From assembly GCF_002140715.2 (NCBI RefSeq), contig NZ_NGLE02000001.1:987001-1051000 (forward strand): a DNA stretch of 64,000 bases, written 5' to 3'. The notes under the pieces are model-generated. The model did no database searches. It had not been told where the DNA came from and saw only the letters and a program-made list of their open reading frames with translations. This document shows, piece by piece, positions 27,585 through 36,890 of the stretch. The first letter of the stretch is position 1. The number at the start of each line of letters is the position of its first letter. Position numbers and translations under genes: made by a program. Source of the DNA: Enterococcus sp. 4G2_DIV0659 (GTDB lineage Bacteria; Bacillota; Bacilli; Lactobacillales; Enterococcaceae).

Positions 27585-27690
27585 CTTTTTTCCTCCTTCA
27601 GAAACATTGAATAACTTCACAGCTGATTCAACATTATTTCTCTTCATTCAGTATAGAGTACAGAAGCACAGATGACAAAATTCCTGCTTT

Positions 27691-28344
27691 CTAAGCTTTT
27701 TTACTTGAAAAAGTTTCATCAAAATAAATCAATGTCTGTAGTTCAGTCGTTAAATCGATATATTGAACATTCACATGATGGGGCACAGTTACTCGGTCTG
27801 GTGCGAAATTCAAAATCGCAGTAATACCTGCGTCGACGATTTTATTGATTGCCTCTTGTGCAAATTGGCTTGGCACAGTAGAAATCGCAACAGTCACACC
27901 TGTTTTTTTGATCTCTTCTGCTAAATTGTCCATTGGTTGTATCACCACATCATCAATAGATAACCCCACAAGGTCTTCTTGTGTGTCAAAGGCGCAAACA
28001 ATATTTAGATTTTCATTTCTACGGAAATTATTTTTAACTAATGCTTTTCCTAAATTCCCACAACCAATCAACGCAATTCTTTTTTCTTCTTGTGTATTTA
28101 AGATATGACTAAATACCTCAATCAAATAAGGGACGTCATAGCCATACCCACTACGACCTAACTCGCCTAAATGGGAAAAATCACGACGAATTGTTGCTGG
28201 CGGGACTTGGATTACGTCACTGAATTCTCTGGACTTGATTCGTGTCACACCAGAATCTCCCAACATTTTTAAATAACGTAAATATAGCGGCAGTCGTCTA
28301 GCTGTTGCTTTTGGCATTGTTTTATCTTTATGTAGTTCTTTCAT
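27691..28344 (-). CDS. rex: Redox-sensing transcriptional repressor Rex
   Basis: Rex senses the NADH/NAD+ ratio and represses fermentation and respiration genes. The 217-residue protein has the winged-helix domain (KATARRLPLYLRYLKMLGDSGVTRIKSREFSDVIQVPPATIRRDFS with the GRSGYGYDV wing) and a Rossmann domain with IGCGNLGKAL near residue 95. The domain-swapped C-terminal helix contains FDETF. CAAGGAGAGTTGAAAA precedes the ATG. Only a half Rex site (TTGTGAA) is seen upstream, so autoregulation is not supported. Confidence 0.95.
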   Translation of the reverse strand: MKELHKDKTMPKATARRLPLYLRYLKMLGDSGVTRIKSREFSDVIQVPPATIRRDFSHLGELGRSGYGYDVPYLIEVFSHILNTQEEKRIALIGCGNLGKALVKNNFRRNENLNIVCAFDTQEDLVGLSIDDVVIQPMDNLAEEIKKTGVTVAISTVPSQFAQEAINKIVDAGITAILNFAPDRVTVPHHVNVQYIDLTTELQTLIYFDETFSSKKA

Positions 28345-28453
28345 TTTTCAACTCTCCTTGTTACTTATTTCACATATCCAGTTTAGCATGCTTTCAGACT
28401 TGGAGCAACTTGTTTGTGAAAAAGATACTTGTTATTAGAAAAGACTAATAAAA

Positions 28454-28490
28454 AAGAACAAACTCGATAGCGTTATCAAGTCTGTTCTTT
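28454..28490 (-). terminator. Terminator after thiI
   Basis: AAGAACA-ACT-GATA pairs with TATC-AGT-TGTTCTT with small mismatches. It is followed on the minus strand by TTTTTTAT and lies 8 bp after the thiI stop. Confidence 0.75.
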
Positions 28491-28497
28491 CACTCAT

Positions 28498-29703
28498 TTA
28501 TAGTAAATCAAAAAATTCTTCATTTTGGTCATTTTTTTCAGTTATTTCACTAACTTTTAAACCAGCCATTGCTCGTGCCATTAGCCCTTCTATGTCTAAA
28601 CGTGCTTCATAGGCTTGTGCTTTATCTAGCTTTGGTCTAGTTTTTGGCTGAGGAGGCGCAAAGATTGTGCAGCAATCTTCAAAAGGTTGAATCGCTAATT
28701 CAAATGTATCGATTTTTTCGGCGATTTCAATAATTTCTCCTTTATCCATAGATACAACTGGGCGTATGATAGGTGTCGTTGTTACCTCATTGATAGCTAC
28801 CATGCTTTGAAGTGTTTGTGAGGCAACTTGTCCCAATGACTCGCCATTGATAATAACAAGTCCTTTTCTTAATTCACGAATGGCATCAGTCAAACGCAAC
28901 ATTAGACGACGAGTGACCGTCATTAAATAGCCTTCTGGAACGACTCGTTTGATTTCTTCTTGAATTTCAGTGAAAGGCACTTCAATAAATTGAATACTCC
29001 CCGCATAAGGGGCAATCTTTGCTGCTAAATCTTTCGCTTTTTGTAACGCTTGTTCACTCGTATATGGCGGGCTGGCGAAGTGAACTGCTTCAACTTCTAC
29101 TCCACGCTTCATTGATAAATAACCTGCAACGGGAGAATCAATCCCACCTGACAGCATAAGCATACCGCGACCTGCTGTACCTACAGGCAATCCACCTGCA
29201 CCCCGAATGGTTTCATAAGAAAGGTAAGAACCTTCTTTACGAATTTCGATACGAATATTAATATCTGGTTTTTTCATTTGAACTGCAATATCTGGAAACA
29301 CATCGATAACTGCCTTACCAAGCTCTCGGTTTAATTCATTTGAATCTAACTCAAAGTCATGATCTGAACGTTTAGAAGTTATTTTGAAACTTTGTCCAGG
29401 TTGATAAATATCTTTAATAATTGTTTGAACCATTTCACGAATGACTGGCATTGATTTTTCTACTCGAATACTTGGAGAAAATGTTTGAATCCCAAATACT
29501 TTTTCCAATTTTGGCATGATCTGAGAACTATCTTCTCCGTTTAACAACAAGTGCATCCGATCACGGTCTGCGTGAATTTTTACTGCTGGAAATTCGCCAA
29601 GTGTTCTTTTAACATTTTGAGCTAACTGAGAAGTAAATAGTTTTCTATTTTTTCCTTTCGTCGAAAGCTCACCGTAGCGAATCATTATTTCTGTATAATT
29701 CAT
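28498..29703 (-). CDS. thiI: tRNA 4-thiouridine synthase ThiI (no rhodanese domain)
   Basis: ThiI adenylates U8 of tRNA and inserts sulfur to give 4-thiouridine, and may feed thiazole synthesis. The 401-residue protein has a ferredoxin-like N-terminal domain, a THUMP domain (about 60-165), the PP-loop [16 protein letters not shown] near residue 183, and a C-terminal catalytic domain with [11 protein letters not shown]. The E. coli C-terminal rhodanese domain is absent, as in Bacillus. There the partner cysteine desulfurase NifZ, encoded upstream, delivers sulfur directly. Here that gene ends 3 bp before the thiI ATG, so the two are coupled. Confidence 0.94.
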   Translation of the reverse strand: MNYTEIMIRYGELSTKGKNRKLFTSQLAQNVKRTLGEFPAVKIHADRDRMHLLLNGEDSSQIMPKLEKVFGIQTFSPSIRVEKSMPVIREMVQTIIKDIYQPGQSFKITSKRSDHDFELDSNELNRELGKAVIDVFPDIAVQMKKPDINIRIEIRKEGSYLSYETIRGAGGLPVGTAGRGMLMLSGGIDSPVAGYLSMKRGVEVEAVHFASPPYTSEQALQKAKDLAAKIAPYAGSIQFIEVPFTEIQEEIKRVVPEGYLMTVTRRLMLRLTDAIRELRKGLVIINGESLGQVASQTLQSMVAINEVTTTPIIRPVVSMDKGEIIEIAEKIDTFELAIQPFEDCCTIFAPPQPKTRPKLDKAQAYEARLDIEGLMARAMAGLKVSEITEKNDQNEEFFDLL

Positions 29704-29706
29704 TCT

Positions 29707-30855
29707 TTAACCCCTTAATACTGAGAATTTTTTATATAATTGATTGAAAATAATCATAAATTGTTCAACTTCTGCAATCGTATTGCTTTCATCCAAACTC
29801 ACCCGAATCGCTGATGTTGCTAGTGAATCAGGAACTTTCATTGCATACAATGTGCTACTAGAAATTTTTTTTCGACTGGAACATGCGCTGGTTGTTGATG
29901 TATAAATTTGTTTTTCCTCTAACGCATGGACAAGAACTTCTCCACGGACTCCTTTTAGAGCAAAACAGAGAATATGTGGAGCAAAATCTGCGTTTTCCTT
30001 TGAAAAGATTGTAACCATGCTATATTCTTGTAATGCTTCAATTAAGTATCGGCGGATTGTTGCAGTATGTTCTGGTTTTTCAGCCTTCTTATCTACATAT
30101 AAACGCAAAGCCTTAGCCATCGAAACGATTCCAGCTACATTTTCAGTGCCACTTCTTAAATTATTTTCTTGTCCACCACCATTTAAAAGCGGTGCTAATT
30201 TACGTCCGTGTTTCCAATAAATAAAACCAACGCCTCTTGGCCCATGAAATTTATGAGCAGAAAATGTCGCGAAATCTACTCGCGGCGTCAACCATTGTTC
30301 TTGGCTAACTTTACCGACTGCCTGAACCGCATCAACGTGAAAGTGAATCGTAGGATACGCTTGTAAGTAATCACTGATTTCCTGAATCGGCTGAATTGAA
30401 CCTATTTCATTATTAACCGCCATCACCGATACAAGGATTGTATCTTTACGAATCAGTTTAGCTAATTCATCAACTTTTACAAAGCCTTCTTCATCCACTG
30501 GTGCTATGGAAATGTCAAAGCCGTTCTCAGCTAGCTGACTGGCCGTCTCAGAAACAGCAGGATGTTCAATATCTGAAATAATGATATGACGTCCGAAAGC
30601 TTTTTTCTCCATCGCTGTTCCTTTTATGACCCAATTATCTCCTTCTGTGCCACCACTTGTAAAATAGATTTCACTTGACTTGACTTGCATTAAATCAGCA
30701 ATTTGTTTTCGCGCCTGTTCCAACAAACGACTAGCTTGGCTACCTAATCCATGTAAGCTGGAGGGATTACCAAAAATTCGTTGGCTGGTTTTTATATATG
30801 TATCTAACGCTTGGGGATAAATCGGAGTTGTTGCACTGTTATCAAAATAGATCAT
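29707..30855 (-). CDS. Cysteine desulfurase, NifS/NifZ family
   Basis: A 382-residue PLP enzyme that removes sulfur from cysteine and passes the persulfide to ThiI. It shows YFDNSATTPIYPQAL at the N-terminus, TSGGTEGDNWVIKG, HFHVDAVQAVGKV with the PLP-ring His/Asp/Gln set, the Schiff-base Lys in FSAHKFHGPRGVGF, and SGTENVAGIV. The catalytic Cys lies in STTSACSSRKK. Direct upstream coupling to thiI identifies it as the tRNA-thiolation desulfurase (NifZ-like) rather than a general IscS/SufS. GAAGAAGGTTTTTAG precedes the ATG. Confidence 0.93.
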   Translation of the reverse strand: MIYFDNSATTPIYPQALDTYIKTSQRIFGNPSSLHGLGSQASRLLEQARKQIADLMQVKSSEIYFTSGGTEGDNWVIKGTAMEKKAFGRHIIISDIEHPAVSETASQLAENGFDISIAPVDEEGFVKVDELAKLIRKDTILVSVMAVNNEIGSIQPIQEISDYLQAYPTIHFHVDAVQAVGKVSQEQWLTPRVDFATFSAHKFHGPRGVGFIYWKHGRKLAPLLNGGGQENNLRSGTENVAGIVSMAKALRLYVDKKAEKPEHTATIRRYLIEALQEYSMVTIFSKENADFAPHILCFALKGVRGEVLVHALEEKQIYTSTTSACSSRKKISSSTLYAMKVPDSLATSAIRVSLDESNTIAEVEQFMIIFNQLYKKFSVLRG

Positions 30856-30956
30856 CTAAAAACCTTCTTCTTTTAAAATTCTTTCCTATTATATACTTTC
30901 TATTTTAGTAGTTCAACCGCACAAACAGAATTCATTGAATAAGAAGTGAAAACAAA

Positions 30957-30986
30957 CAAAAAGGCAAGACCAATGTCTTACCTTTT
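30957..30986 (-). terminator. Terminator after ezrA
   Basis: AAAAGG-AAGAC-ATTG-GTCTT-CCTTTT on the minus strand with one mismatch, ending in TTTTTG, 17 bp after the ezrA stop. Confidence 0.75.
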
Positions 30987-31002
30987 CAAGTTCTATTTAC
31001 AA

Positions 31003-32724
31003 TTATATAGCGTTAAGATTGTTAAAATAGAAATCTTCGATTCTTCTAAATGCTCCTGGTTCCACTCGTTCAAGTGCTGTACCAATCTCATCTAGTGCAT
31101 CTTGATATCTGTATTCTTTTGAAAATAGTTCTAAGCTATTTTCCATTGCCATACGGATTGCTTCATGCGTGTGACGGTAACGATTCGCATATTGCATCAT
31201 TTGTTCCGTCAACGCAGCAGAATTTACTAAGTCATTTGTTTTCTTATCTAGTAATTCTAGATCTTCATTACAAAGATCAGAGAGCTTCTTAATTTCTTCC
31301 ATATTAATACGGATTCTATTCAAAGCTTTACTTAACTCTTCAATACGATCTGTTGCTACAAAGAAAAATTCTAAGTAGTCAGCTGGTAACCCAGGCAAAC
31401 GTTGTTTTTCAACATAACGCTTGATGTTACGTAAACGGAAATCGTATTGATCTACTTTTTCTTGAGCTGCTTTTTCACCTTTACGTAATTCTTTCAATGA
31501 ATCATCAATCTCAACTTGTTGATTTTCGATATCATCTAAAATCTTATAACAATCTTTAAAGAATGCTTGAACTTCTGAATACGGAACTGTATGTTCTTTC
31601 ATTTTCGGTTCAAAGTCTTCATAACGGCGAATCAATTCTTCGATTTCGGTTTGGAAACCTCTTGAACGCCCTAATTCATTATGATTCAATGTGTAGCTTT
31701 GAGAGGTATGATCAAGTTCGATCATTAATTGACGATTATTTTTCAATGCATGGGCAATGTAATCTCCAACTACTTTTTGGTTAGTAAATACATATTTCTT
31801 CGCATTGATTTCACGTTCCATAATCTCATACAATGCATCAATAGCATTCGCTGTATCACGGTTGGCTACTTCAACTGCATCAACCTCTGTTTTCTCTAAA
31901 TCGACAGTTGAATTTTTCACACGTTTTTGGACGCGTCTTAATTCATCTTCAAAGTTCTTCTCAGGAAATACATAATGATCTGCACGCAGACGTTTGTATC
32001 CTTCTTCAATCTCTTTCAATTGATCTGGGAAGGTTCTAGTTAATTCGTCATAAAGCGGTGGAATACGTTTCATCACATCATCTAATTCGTAAGTGTGACG
32101 TTCTGCATTCTCTAAAACTTCACGAGCTTCAATCGGATCACCAGATGTGTTCAATGTAACAAACTGTGTAAATTCGATTTCGATATTTTTGATTTGTTTT
32201 TGTAATTCTGGGTAAGCAGAACCAAATTCTGATTTTTCATCATGAAGCAATTTGCTGATCTCTTCGTATACATCTAAAGCTTTTTGGACTTCAAGCGAGT
32301 TACGTTCTTCACTCTCACGAAGTTCTTTCAAGCCATTACGAATGATCTCAACTTCTGATTCCATCTCAGACATTGTTTCCTCTGCTTCAGCTACAGCTTT
32401 TTTTGCTTTCATAAAACGGAAGGTTTCATTTAAATTTTCGACTTCAAATATCTGACTTTCCAACTCTGCAAAAGAACGAGTAGAAATCTCAGTCCAGCGC
32501 TGATTCCATTCTCTGAAGGTATTTTGACTTTGACCGACCATGTGCATTCTTTTGACATCATCGACCTCTTCAATCACTGGCAAGTCAAATAGCTCTTCTT
32601 TCCTCTTCTCCAGATCATCGAGTTTCATTTGATTTTTCTTTCTCATAAAATAACCAACTAAATACAAAACAGCTGCGATGATTATTATAGCTAAAACTAC
32701 GATAATGATCAGATTATTCTTCAT
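31003..32724 (-). CDS. ezrA: Septation ring formation regulator EzrA
   Basis: EzrA is a membrane-anchored spectrin-like protein that binds FtsZ, limits Z-ring formation at the poles and links division to wall synthesis. The 573-residue protein begins with one TM helix (about residues 3-26, N-terminus outside), followed by a basic junction RKKNQMKLDDLEKRKEELFDLPVIEEV and almost continuous coiled coil to the C-terminus. RIEELSKALNRIRINMEEI and the FSKEYRYQDALDEIGTALE ending are typical. GGAGG is 8 nt before the ATG at 32724. It seems monocistronic. Confidence 0.95.
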   Translation of the reverse strand: MKNNLIIIVVLAIIIIAAVLYLVGYFMRKKNQMKLDDLEKRKEELFDLPVIEEVDDVKRMHMVGQSQNTFREWNQRWTEISTRSFAELESQIFEVENLNETFRFMKAKKAVAEAEETMSEMESEVEIIRNGLKELRESEERNSLEVQKALDVYEEISKLLHDEKSEFGSAYPELQKQIKNIEIEFTQFVTLNTSGDPIEAREVLENAERHTYELDDVMKRIPPLYDELTRTFPDQLKEIEEGYKRLRADHYVFPEKNFEDELRRVQKRVKNSTVDLEKTEVDAVEVANRDTANAIDALYEIMEREINAKKYVFTNQKVVGDYIAHALKNNRQLMIELDHTSQSYTLNHNELGRSRGFQTEIEELIRRYEDFEPKMKEHTVPYSEVQAFFKDCYKILDDIENQQVEIDDSLKELRKGEKAAQEKVDQYDFRLRNIKRYVEKQRLPGLPADYLEFFFVATDRIEELSKALNRIRINMEEIKKLSDLCNEDLELLDKKTNDLVNSAALTEQMMQYANRYRHTHEAIRMAMENSLELFSKEYRYQDALDEIGTALERVEPGAFRRIEDFYFNNLNAI

Positions 32725-32953
32725 TCATGGTTCCTCCGTTTATTTATCCATATATGATTATACAACCGCTGATAAATAACAAAATCACTCCTATCTGCAA
32801 TTGCACTAGTCTCTTATCTACATAAAATTCCTAAAAACACCTACAGAAAATTATATCACAAACCACGCCATCAAGCACTAATTAATTGTAATTTCTTAAG
32901 AAATGTTTTGACTTTGTAATATTGTACCAAATTTCCTTTGATTATTGGCAAAA

Positions 32954-33619
32954 TTAAACGATAACTTCAGCGGATTGCAACTTTTTACAGACCTCGCTCA
33001 AACTATCCAAGTGAGCATCCGCTAACTGTTGATTCATTCCAAATCGAACATCCTTTAACGCCCAAACCGTCAGTCCAGCATCATAAGCAGAACGAATTCC
33101 CTTCTCAGAATCCTCCAGCGCAAGACACTTTCTTGGTTCGATTCCTAACGCACAGGCTGTATACTCGTAAATCTCAGGCGCTGGTTTACTTTTTTTAAAT
33201 TGAGTACCACTAACCACTACATCGAAGTAACTACTTAATTGTCCCGCATTGAGCACTTCTTGAATCGCATCTCTGGTTGAAGAAGAGGCCAAACCAATTT
33301 TATAGCCTTTTCTTTTAAGAAATTGTAACACTCGTTTAGCGTCTGAATCAATCAAACGCTCGTAGTTGATCGGATGCTCACTCTTGTATTGTAGATATTT
33401 TTCGTTCAAGAAAGTTTGATCATAAAGGGTCTCATTCACTTTAAAAATCGTCTCCCATAAACTTCGCATGTCGGCTCCAATAAATTCAGGAATCGGGATT
33501 TGTTCAATAGATAAATCGTATTCTTTAAGAAAAGCTTTTCTGCGTTGATAATAAAACGCTTCACTATCGACCAATACGCCATCCATATCGAAAATAATTC
33601 CTTCAAAGCTTTGCGTCAT
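32954..33619 (-). CDS. HAD-superfamily hydrolase, beta-phosphoglucomutase-like
   Basis: A 221-residue HAD protein with motif I DMDGVLVDSE, a helical cap from about 15 to 90, motif II LASSSTRDAI, motif III in KKSKPAPEIYEYTA and motif IV ALEDSEKGIRSA. This is the beta-PGM/sugar-phosphate phosphatase pattern and is similar in layout to the protein at 17490-18149. The substrate cannot be told. AAGGGGAACCAAAA precedes the ATG. It lies alone between ezrA and the divergent aspartokinase gene. Confidence 0.85.
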   Translation of the reverse strand: MTQSFEGIIFDMDGVLVDSEAFYYQRRKAFLKEYDLSIEQIPIPEFIGADMRSLWETIFKVNETLYDQTFLNEKYLQYKSEHPINYERLIDSDAKRVLQFLKRKGYKIGLASSSTRDAIQEVLNAGQLSSYFDVVVSGTQFKKSKPAPEIYEYTACALGIEPRKCLALEDSEKGIRSAYDAGLTVWALKDVRFGMNQQLADAHLDSLSEVCKKLQSAEVIV

Positions 33620-33814
33620 TTTTGGTTCCCCTTTTTTAACTATTCTTGTTCAGCTCTACTAGTCTAACAAAAGTTTGAAAAAAAATGAAGAAATTTGTCG
33701 AAAAAGAATGGAAAAGAATAAATAATTGTCCATTTTACGGTTGCTTTTCATCAGATATTTCGGTATTCTTTTACTATTATAATGAAAAATCTATTAAAAT
33801 TAGGAGTGAAAAAA

Positions 33815-35167
33815 GTGAAAGTCATAAAATTCGGTGGAAGCTCACTTGCTTCTGCAACACAGTTAGAAAAAGTTTTACAAATCGTAAAAGAAGACACTTC
33901 ACGAAAGTTTGTTGTTGTTTCAGCTCCTGGTAAGCGGTCTTCTGAAGATATTAAAGTAACCGATCTACTAATTACCTACTATCATGCGTATATAAATAAT
34001 GAAGATACTACTATAATCATTAAAAAAATTGTAGCTCGTTATGAGGCAATTTTAGATGAATTAGCTCTTAACAAAGCTGTTTTAAACGATATTCAAAAAG
34101 CTATCCAACATTTGGCTACGTTGCCAAAAGAGAATAATCCTCATCTTTTGGACGCTTTTTTAGCCAGTGGGGAAGATAACAACGCAAAGCTGGTGGCAGC
34201 CTTTTTCCAACAACGCGGTTTAAATGCGGCTTATAAAAATCCCTTAGATCTTGGTATCATTGTATCAGACGAACCTGGAAATGCTCGGATTCTACCTTCT
34301 TCGTTAAGTAAAATCAATCAATTTAGCAACACTGAAGAGATTTTAGTTATTCCGGGCTTTTTTGGTTATACAGAGGCGGAGGAGATTTGTACTTTTTCAA
34401 GAGGCGGTTCAGATATTACAGGATCAATTGTGGCCGCTGGTGTACAAGCAGATATTTACGAAAACTTTACTGATGTAAATGGCATTTTCGTAGCCCATCC
34501 AGGAATCGTCAGTGAGCCAAAAACAATTAAAGAGCTAACGTATCGTGAAATGCGTGAATTAGCCTATGCTGGATTTGCTGTATTACATGATGAAGCCTTA
34601 ATGCCTGCCTATCGCGCTAGCATTCCTGTAGTAATAAAAAACACGAATAATCCCGAACATCCTGGAACATTGATTACGACAAAACGTACAATCAAACATG
34701 ATCCTGTTGTCGGCATTGCTAGTGACCAAGGTTTTGCCAGTATCTATATTAGTAAATATTTAATGAATAGAGAATTAGGTTTTGGTCGTCGTTTATTGCA
34801 AATTCTTGAAGAATTAGGTTTGAGTTATGAACATATGCCATCTGGTATTGATGATATTTCAATCATTTTACGAGAACGCCAATTAACCATCGAAATCGAA
34901 GAAGAGTTGATGAAGCGTTTAGAAAAAGAGCTAGAACCCGACGAATTAAGAATTACTCATGGCTTATCAATGTTGATGGTCGTAGGTGAAGGCATGCGCC
35001 AAAGAATCGGGGTAATGGCTGATAGTACTGCTGCTTTAGCTTTTAACAAGATCAACTTAGAAATGATCAACCAAGGTTCTTCTGAGGTCAGTATCATGTT
35101 TGGTATTCAGGAATCACAAGAGAAAAAAGCCATTCAAGCGCTGTATCAAACATTTTTTGAAAAATAG
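33815..35167 (+). CDS. Aspartate kinase (ACT-domain, monofunctional)
   Basis: Aspartokinase phosphorylates aspartate as the first step toward lysine/DAP, threonine and methionine. The 450-residue protein starts MKVIKFGGSSLA, has FSRGGSDITGSIVA and TDVNGIFVAHPGIV in the kinase domain, YREMRELAYAGFAVLH, and two C-terminal ACT domains from about 305. I chose GTG 33815 with AGGAG 8 nt upstream. An in-frame ATG at 33782 overlaps a TATAAT (33778-33783) and cannot be translated from that promoter. No pathway genes adjoin it. The long kinase domain fits the class III (LysC/YclM-like) enzymes. Confidence 0.9.
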   Translation: MKVIKFGGSSLASATQLEKVLQIVKEDTSRKFVVVSAPGKRSSEDIKVTDLLITYYHAYINNEDTTIIIKKIVARYEAILDELALNKAVLNDIQKAIQHLATLPKENNPHLLDAFLASGEDNNAKLVAAFFQQRGLNAAYKNPLDLGIIVSDEPGNARILPSSLSKINQFSNTEEILVIPGFFGYTEAEEICTFSRGGSDITGSIVAAGVQADIYENFTDVNGIFVAHPGIVSEPKTIKELTYREMRELAYAGFAVLHDEALMPAYRASIPVVIKNTNNPEHPGTLITTKRTIKHDPVVGIASDQGFASIYISKYLMNRELGFGRRLLQILEELGLSYEHMPSGIDDISIILRERQLTIEIEEELMKRLEKELEPDELRITHGLSMLMVVGEGMRQRIGVMADSTAALAFNKINLEMINQGSSEVSIMFGIQESQEKKAIQALYQTFFEK

Positions 35168-35180
35168 CCTGTAAAAAATA

Positions 35181-35260
35181 ATAAAAGTTGAGATAGAATG
35201 CCTTTAAAGAGCGAAACAAAACTGATCTTTCGTTTTGTTCCGCTCTCAACTTTTTTGACT
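35181..35260 (+). terminator. Nested terminator between aspartokinase and the convergent MazG-like gene
   Basis: Outer arms AAAGTTGAGA/TCTCAACTTT enclose an inner stem AGCGAAACAAAAC/GTTTTGTTCCGCT, followed by TTTTTTG. It lies just before the end of the convergent gene. Confidence 0.82.
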
Positions 35261-35266
35261 TTAAGG

Positions 35267-35794
35267 CTATTTATCCTGGGTTTCAACACTCTTTCTTTGC
35301 CTTTCCAATTCTGCTTTAATCTTGGGTTCTGGCGCAAAATCAGCTTCCCAGTTGTCTGGTTTCAACACTTTATGCGTTATTGGATGATAATGTGGCTTTC
35401 CATCAGGAAATATTTTCCCCATATTAGCTTCATGAACAATAGAAAAAATTTCAGTCGGATCAACGCCTAATAGCGAAAAAGAACCATAAGTAAAGTACAG
35501 TAAATCGATTAACGCATCTACTTGTTCAACCAAAGGATCCGTTACAACTTTTTTCTTACCAAGCACTTTTTCTTCTGCCTGATCGACAGATTTTTTTAAT
35601 TGCTTTACTAAATCTTTAAAGACAAGCGGATCATTGTTCGCTGAACCATATAAAAATTCAACTAATTCTTCAATCTTAAATCCTGCACGATCAGATGCCT
35701 GTTTAGCAGAAAATCGTGTTGGGGTATCAGGTCTTCTATTATCAAATTTTTTATGAAATGCTTCTGTTTTTTCAAACGGATTATCGATTTTCAT
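35267..35794 (-). CDS. MazG/HisE-like all-alpha NTP pyrophosphohydrolase
   Basis: A 175-residue protein of the all-alpha NTP-PPase superfamily. The metal-binding set is seen as KIEELVEFLYG near residue 41 and EQVDALIDLLYFTYGSFSLLGVD near 100, giving the E-x2-E...E-x2-D-x3-D arrangement. Such enzymes hydrolyse (d)NTPs or modified nucleotides to the monophosphate as housecleaning. The nucleotide preference is unknown. The C-terminal tail with PDGKPHYHPITHKVLKPDNW is seen in phage and lactic-acid-bacterial members. TTAGGAGGGATTTA precedes the ATG. Upstream are two tandem 121-bp structured repeats. Confidence 0.8.
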   Translation of the reverse strand: MKIDNPFEKTEAFHKKFDNRRPDTPTRFSAKQASDRAGFKIEELVEFLYGSANNDPLVFKDLVKQLKKSVDQAEEKVLGKKKVVTDPLVEQVDALIDLLYFTYGSFSLLGVDPTEIFSIVHEANMGKIFPDGKPHYHPITHKVLKPDNWEADFAPEPKIKAELERQRKSVETQDK

Positions 35795-35820
35795 TAAATC
35801 CCTCCTAAATATAAAAGCTG

Positions 35821-36012
35821 AATGAGCCTAGTTAGCTCTGAGTGTAAAATAGGCATTGGTGACTGAGGGGCTCCTTCCCTCTTTCTCCAATTCTCTTTTT
35901 ACCAAAGAGCTGGCCCGTTTAGCTAGACTATATAAAAGCTGAATGAGCCTGGTTAGCTTTGAGTGTAAAATAGGCATTGGTGACTGAGGGGCTCCTTCCC
36001 TCTTTCTACAGT
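35821..36012 (-). repeat. Structured intergenic repeat, two tandem 121-bp-period copies
   Basis: AATGAGCCT...TCCCTCTTTCT recurs with a period of exactly 121 bp (35821 and 35942). The complete copy has four nested helices: AGCTCT (35834-35839)/AGAGCT (35906-35911), GTAAAA (35844-35849)/TTTTAC (35897-35902), ATTGG (35855-35859)/CCAAT (35887-35891) and GAGGG (35865-35869)/CCCTC (35877-35881), with the 7-nt loop GCTCCTT. The second copy loses its outer arm where the Cof-type HAD gene ends at 36016. It is the same family as 18174-18250 and 42823-43046. Confidence 0.78.
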
Positions 36013-36015
36013 TCT

Positions 36016-36855
36016 CTAAGGAATAACATCATAATGCTTCAAAGCGTGGTAAATTCCGTCTTCTTCATTTGTTTTAGTGACATAATCTGAAATTTGTTTT
36101 ACCTCATCTTCCGCATTGCCCATCGCTACACCGATTCCCACACCATGTAACATTTCAACATCATTCCAGCTGTCACCAAAAGCCATGACTTCATCTAACG
36201 TAAATTCAAAATACTCAGCACATGCTTGAATGCCGACAATTTTAGAGCCGCCTGCTGGAATTATATCAAGGGTATAAGGATTCGAACGAGTCAATTGACA
36301 GTTTGGTAAGTGTTCACTTAAGAAATCCAACTCTGATTTAGGGCTTAGTAAAACACATTGGAAGATCGGCTCTTTCAAAATACTAAGACCATGATAACGC
36401 TGCGCTTTTCTATGGATGGAGAGTCGGCTGATCAAGTCTTTTACGAACCTTGTCGGGAAATATTTTGGCAGAAAACGGACTAGCTTTTTTGCCCATTTTT
36501 TTTGCCCAAAGCGCATAAATGAACTTCCCTCTACATTATCCCTTGAACCGAAAAGAATTTGACGATGATAACGATCTGAAAATGACACAATTTGCTCTAG
36601 TGTATCATCAGCAAACGACTTTGCTCGAATCGTTTCTTCTTTTGTATAAACAAGTTGACCATTGTAGGTGACGAAAACATCCAAATTCAATTCATCGATC
36701 TGCTGACTTAAATGAACCGGACCTCTACCTGTCGCAACGCCACAAATAATCCCCTGGGCTTGCGCTTTTTCAATTGCTTGTTTCGTAGATGCCAATACCT
36801 TTGTATTTCTGTTCACCAGTGTGCCATCGATATCAAAGAAAATTGCTTTAATCAT
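36016..36855 (-). CDS. Cof-type HAD-IIB phosphatase
   Basis: A 279-residue Cof-family HAD. Motif I is FFDIDGTLVN, motif II is GVATGRGPVH, a large C2B cap occupies about residues 85-195, the motif III Lys is in GGSKIVGIQACAEYF, and motif IV is MAFGDSWNDVEML with AMGNAEDEVK. These enzymes dephosphorylate sugar phosphates, FMN or phosphorylated cofactors; the substrate is unknown. I chose ATG 36853-36855 preceded by GGAAAGGAAACCT. The longer frame (MERKP...) lies on the ribosome site. The DUF72 gene lies 35 bp upstream on the same strand and is probably co-transcribed. Confidence 0.88.
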   Translation of the reverse strand: MIKAIFFDIDGTLVNRNTKVLASTKQAIEKAQAQGIICGVATGRGPVHLSQQIDELNLDVFVTYNGQLVYTKEETIRAKSFADDTLEQIVSFSDRYHRQILFGSRDNVEGSSFMRFGQKKWAKKLVRFLPKYFPTRFVKDLISRLSIHRKAQRYHGLSILKEPIFQCVLLSPKSELDFLSEHLPNCQLTRSNPYTLDIIPAGGSKIVGIQACAEYFEFTLDEVMAFGDSWNDVEMLHGVGIGVAMGNAEDEVKQISDYVTKTNEEDGIYHALKHYDVIP

Positions 36856-36890
36856 AGGTTTCCTTTCCATGATAGATCTATACCTTTTTA

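Noticed and set aside
28381..28440. Rex operator upstream of rex
   Set aside because: Only the half TTGTGAA is present; the second half is missing.
33741..33783. Complete promoter for the aspartokinase gene
   Set aside because: Two possible -10 boxes compete and the -35 matches are poor, so I only mention the TATAAT used to exclude the upstream ATG.
35821..36012. CRISPR array
   Set aside because: Only two long units of 121 bp, with no short direct repeats and unique spacers, and no cas genes.
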